Notes under the pieces: model-generated
Databases searched by the model: none
What the model was told of the DNA's origin: nothing
What the model saw: only the letters and a program-made list of their open reading frames with translations
In this document: positions 62,880 through 64,000 of the stretch, piece after piece
How the letters are laid out: each line of letters begins with the position of its first letter
How positions within the stretch are numbered: the first letter of the stretch is position 1
Source: Eisenbergiella tayi
Lineage (GTDB): Bacteria; Bacillota; Clostridia; Lachnospirales; Lachnospiraceae
Assembly: GCF_001881565.1 (NCBI RefSeq)
Contig: NZ_MPDJ01000004.1
Location: 723,499 to 787,498 of the forward strand
DNA length: 64,000 nt
Direction of reading: 5' to 3'
Translations under genes and position numbers: made by a program

Positions 62880-62927
62880 AAAAGGCCATTACCAATATCT
62901 GACTGCTCAGATTGGCAATGGCCTTTT
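62880..62927 (-). terminator. Terminator of the lipoprotein gene and target of the intron
   Basis: AAAAGGCCATT...AATGGCCTTTT, a long stem with inner pairs CCAAT/ATTGG and TCTGA/TCAGA. On the minus strand it is followed by GTATG and then the intron start. Confidence 0.8.
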
Positions 62928-62935
62928 CAGGTCTG

Positions 62936-63553
62936 TTAATCTTCAAAAGAATCTATATGGCGATAAACTGCTGCTGCGGGGCAAATCAAGGTTAATTCCG
63001 TATATTCTCTCTTTGTCTGACGAATTTGTAAAATCCATAATGGCACTAATGGTTTACTCCCCATTAGATCAGTAAATACCTTTTCTAATTTGCCGGCTTG
63101 CTCAAGTTCAGTATATGCCTGGCCCTGCCAGGCTATTTCCGTACTGCTTTTTGATTTATGCGCAGGTTCATAATTCTCTGCCAAACAGGCCTCCAATACG
63201 TCTAAATCAATCAAATCCGCAAAAGAAATTTGCAAAACAGATAATCCTAATTGCTGTCCGTCAGCAATTTCCTGCTGCCAAAAATACAAATCTGCTGTTG
63301 CTTTGTAACCATAGAGTGTATAACCTTCAACAGTATACACATGAAATTCACAGCCTCCCATTTCCTCTTCTTTGTATTTTTTATCCTCAAGCTTTATTCC
63401 TAATAATTCTTCTGTCTCAGATTTTTGAGCACCAAACAGCATAGGACTTTTGTTATGCTTTATTTCCTTTGTCTTTTCGCATGCGCAAAATATGATACTT
63501 CCTAAAAAACAAATAATCAGGCTGCAGATTGTCTTTTTATGTATTTTTTTCAT
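62936..63553 (-). CDS. Hypothetical lipoprotein
   Basis: About 205 aa. MKKIHKKTICSLIICFLG then a cysteine in FCAC fits a lipoprotein signal peptide, although the lipobox is not canonical. The mature part is acidic and mixed alpha/beta with no domain I recognise (for example GIKLEDKKYKEEEMGGCEFH, then a Tyr-rich strand). AT-rich. I chose the ATG at 63553; a TTG four codons earlier abuts the AAGGG. A terminator follows the stop by eight bases. Confidence 0.6.
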   Translation of the reverse strand: MKKIHKKTICSLIICFLGSIIFCACEKTKEIKHNKSPMLFGAQKSETEELLGIKLEDKKYKEEEMGGCEFHVYTVEGYTLYGYKATADLYFWQQEIADGQQLGLSVLQISFADLIDLDVLEACLAENYEPAHKSKSSTEIAWQGQAYTELEQAGKLEKVFTDLMGSKPLVPLWILQIRQTKREYTELTLICPAAAVYRHIDSFED

Positions 63554-63887
63554 AATTATTACCAACCCTTCTTATGAAAACAGTTAATTTATTTCATACC
63601 CTGTATCTAAAAAAACGCCTTCTTATTTATAATTATATTATACCAAACTTAAGAGGTCAGCCCAACGGGAAAATACGGGATGCCGTATCTATCTCAATAG
63701 AAATCATATAACAAAATAGATACAATTCTTGTAGTATTTCGACAACACTTTCCACTTTATTATATAAAAGCTTATATTTGCTCTAATCCCACTATCTTTA
63801 TTCTGTTTTCGTGTTTCCGTTCCGCGGCAAATAAGTCACTGTCTGAGGAATACCTTATACAAATTGCTTTACAGGGAATAAATAAGG

Positions 63888-63925
63888 GGCTGTCGGTTAA
63901 TACCAATTTTTAACCTCTGACAGCC
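63888..63925. repeat. Hairpin at window end (first of two)
   Basis: GGCTGTCGGTTAA and TTAACCTCTGACAGCC form a stem with a short bulge around ACCAATTT. It is followed at once by a second, larger hairpin. The preceding AT-rich 63566-63887 holds no gene that I can support. Confidence 0.45.
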
Positions 63926-63930
63926 AGTAA

Positions 63931-63991
63931 GGAGACAATCCCATAGAATCCGGGCTTTTTTTAAGCCGGAATTCTCTATGGGACTGTCTCC
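63931..63991 (+). terminator. Large hairpin at window end, terminator-like
   Basis: GGAGACAATCCCATAGA...TCTATGGGACTGTCTCC with inner CCGGGCTT/AAGCCGG, then TCCTTTTT. It could be a terminator for a gene beyond the window or an end of an insertion sequence; the window stops too soon to tell. Confidence 0.45.
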
Positions 63992-64000
63992 TCCTTTTTG

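Noticed and set aside
1..64000. CRISPR arrays, tRNA or rRNA genes, prophage modules
   Set aside because: Scanned for regular spacer arrays, cloverleaf-like segments, rRNA signatures and phage structural genes; none seen.

Overview
The window reads as a chromosomal segment of a low-to-moderate GC anaerobic Firmicute, most likely a Lachnospiraceae-type Clostridium. The markers are a SCIFF peptide with its radical-SAM maturase beside a fused SecDF and RecJ, HemZ, a CIRCE-controlled groESL, a meso-DAP-type MurE, a YesM/YesN-like two-component system beside a sugar ABC transporter, and a group IIC-like intron. No plasmid, phage or CRISPR hallmarks are seen.

Layout. 1-3.1 kb: priA (cut by the window edge) and murE. 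3.3-6.8 kb: a TetR regulator divergent from a tandemly duplicated pair of HXXEE membrane proteins. 7.0-12 kb: isochorismatase-like hydrolase, GNAT, and a heterodimeric ABC exporter. 12.2-17.4 kb: MATE exporter, flavin reductase, SDR and a 1-phosphofructokinase-type kinase. 17.5-23.8 kb: recJ, secDF, scfB, scfA and a TIGR04086-like membrane protein. 24.3-33.3 kb: CNNM/CBS protein, three peptidoglycan hydrolases, AEC transporter, Fic/VbhA-like toxin-antitoxin pair and a DUF4190 protein. 33.3-43.5 kb: GGDEF/HD-GYP protein, aspS, hisS, hemZ, MBL hydrolase, rel and apt. 43.9-49.2 kb: YdcF, GGDEF, DJ-1, MmcQ/YjbR and groESL. 49.5-60.9 kb: one nutrient-uptake locus with eight co-oriented genes (URO-D-like, solute-binding protein, two permeases, response regulator, M20 peptidase, aldo/keto reductase, cysteine desulfidase-like) and a divergent histidine kinase. 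60.9-64 kb: group II intron and a lipoprotein.

Two intergenic systems stand out. First, three copies of a candidate small RNA (about 6.9, 14.5 and 16.4 kb). Each has a promoter-like start, a 5' hairpin (AGATAG...CTATCT), an invariant CCCCCCTCATAA stretch and an unrelated intrinsic terminator. The C-rich stretch is complementary to several G-rich Shine-Dalgarno regions in the window. Second, three giant near-perfect palindromes (12.2, 24.0 and 43.7 kb) share a 47-48 nt core hairpin that shows compensatory base-pair changes, while their 54-124 bp arms differ from copy to copy and yet stay self-complementary. Each lies just upstream of a good sigma-A promoter, in the same orientation relative to the gene served. 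A fourth palindrome (14.05-14.36 kb) has another centre but shares an arm motif with the third. I do not recognise either family.

All calls are from reading the sequence by eye. No database or folding program was run.
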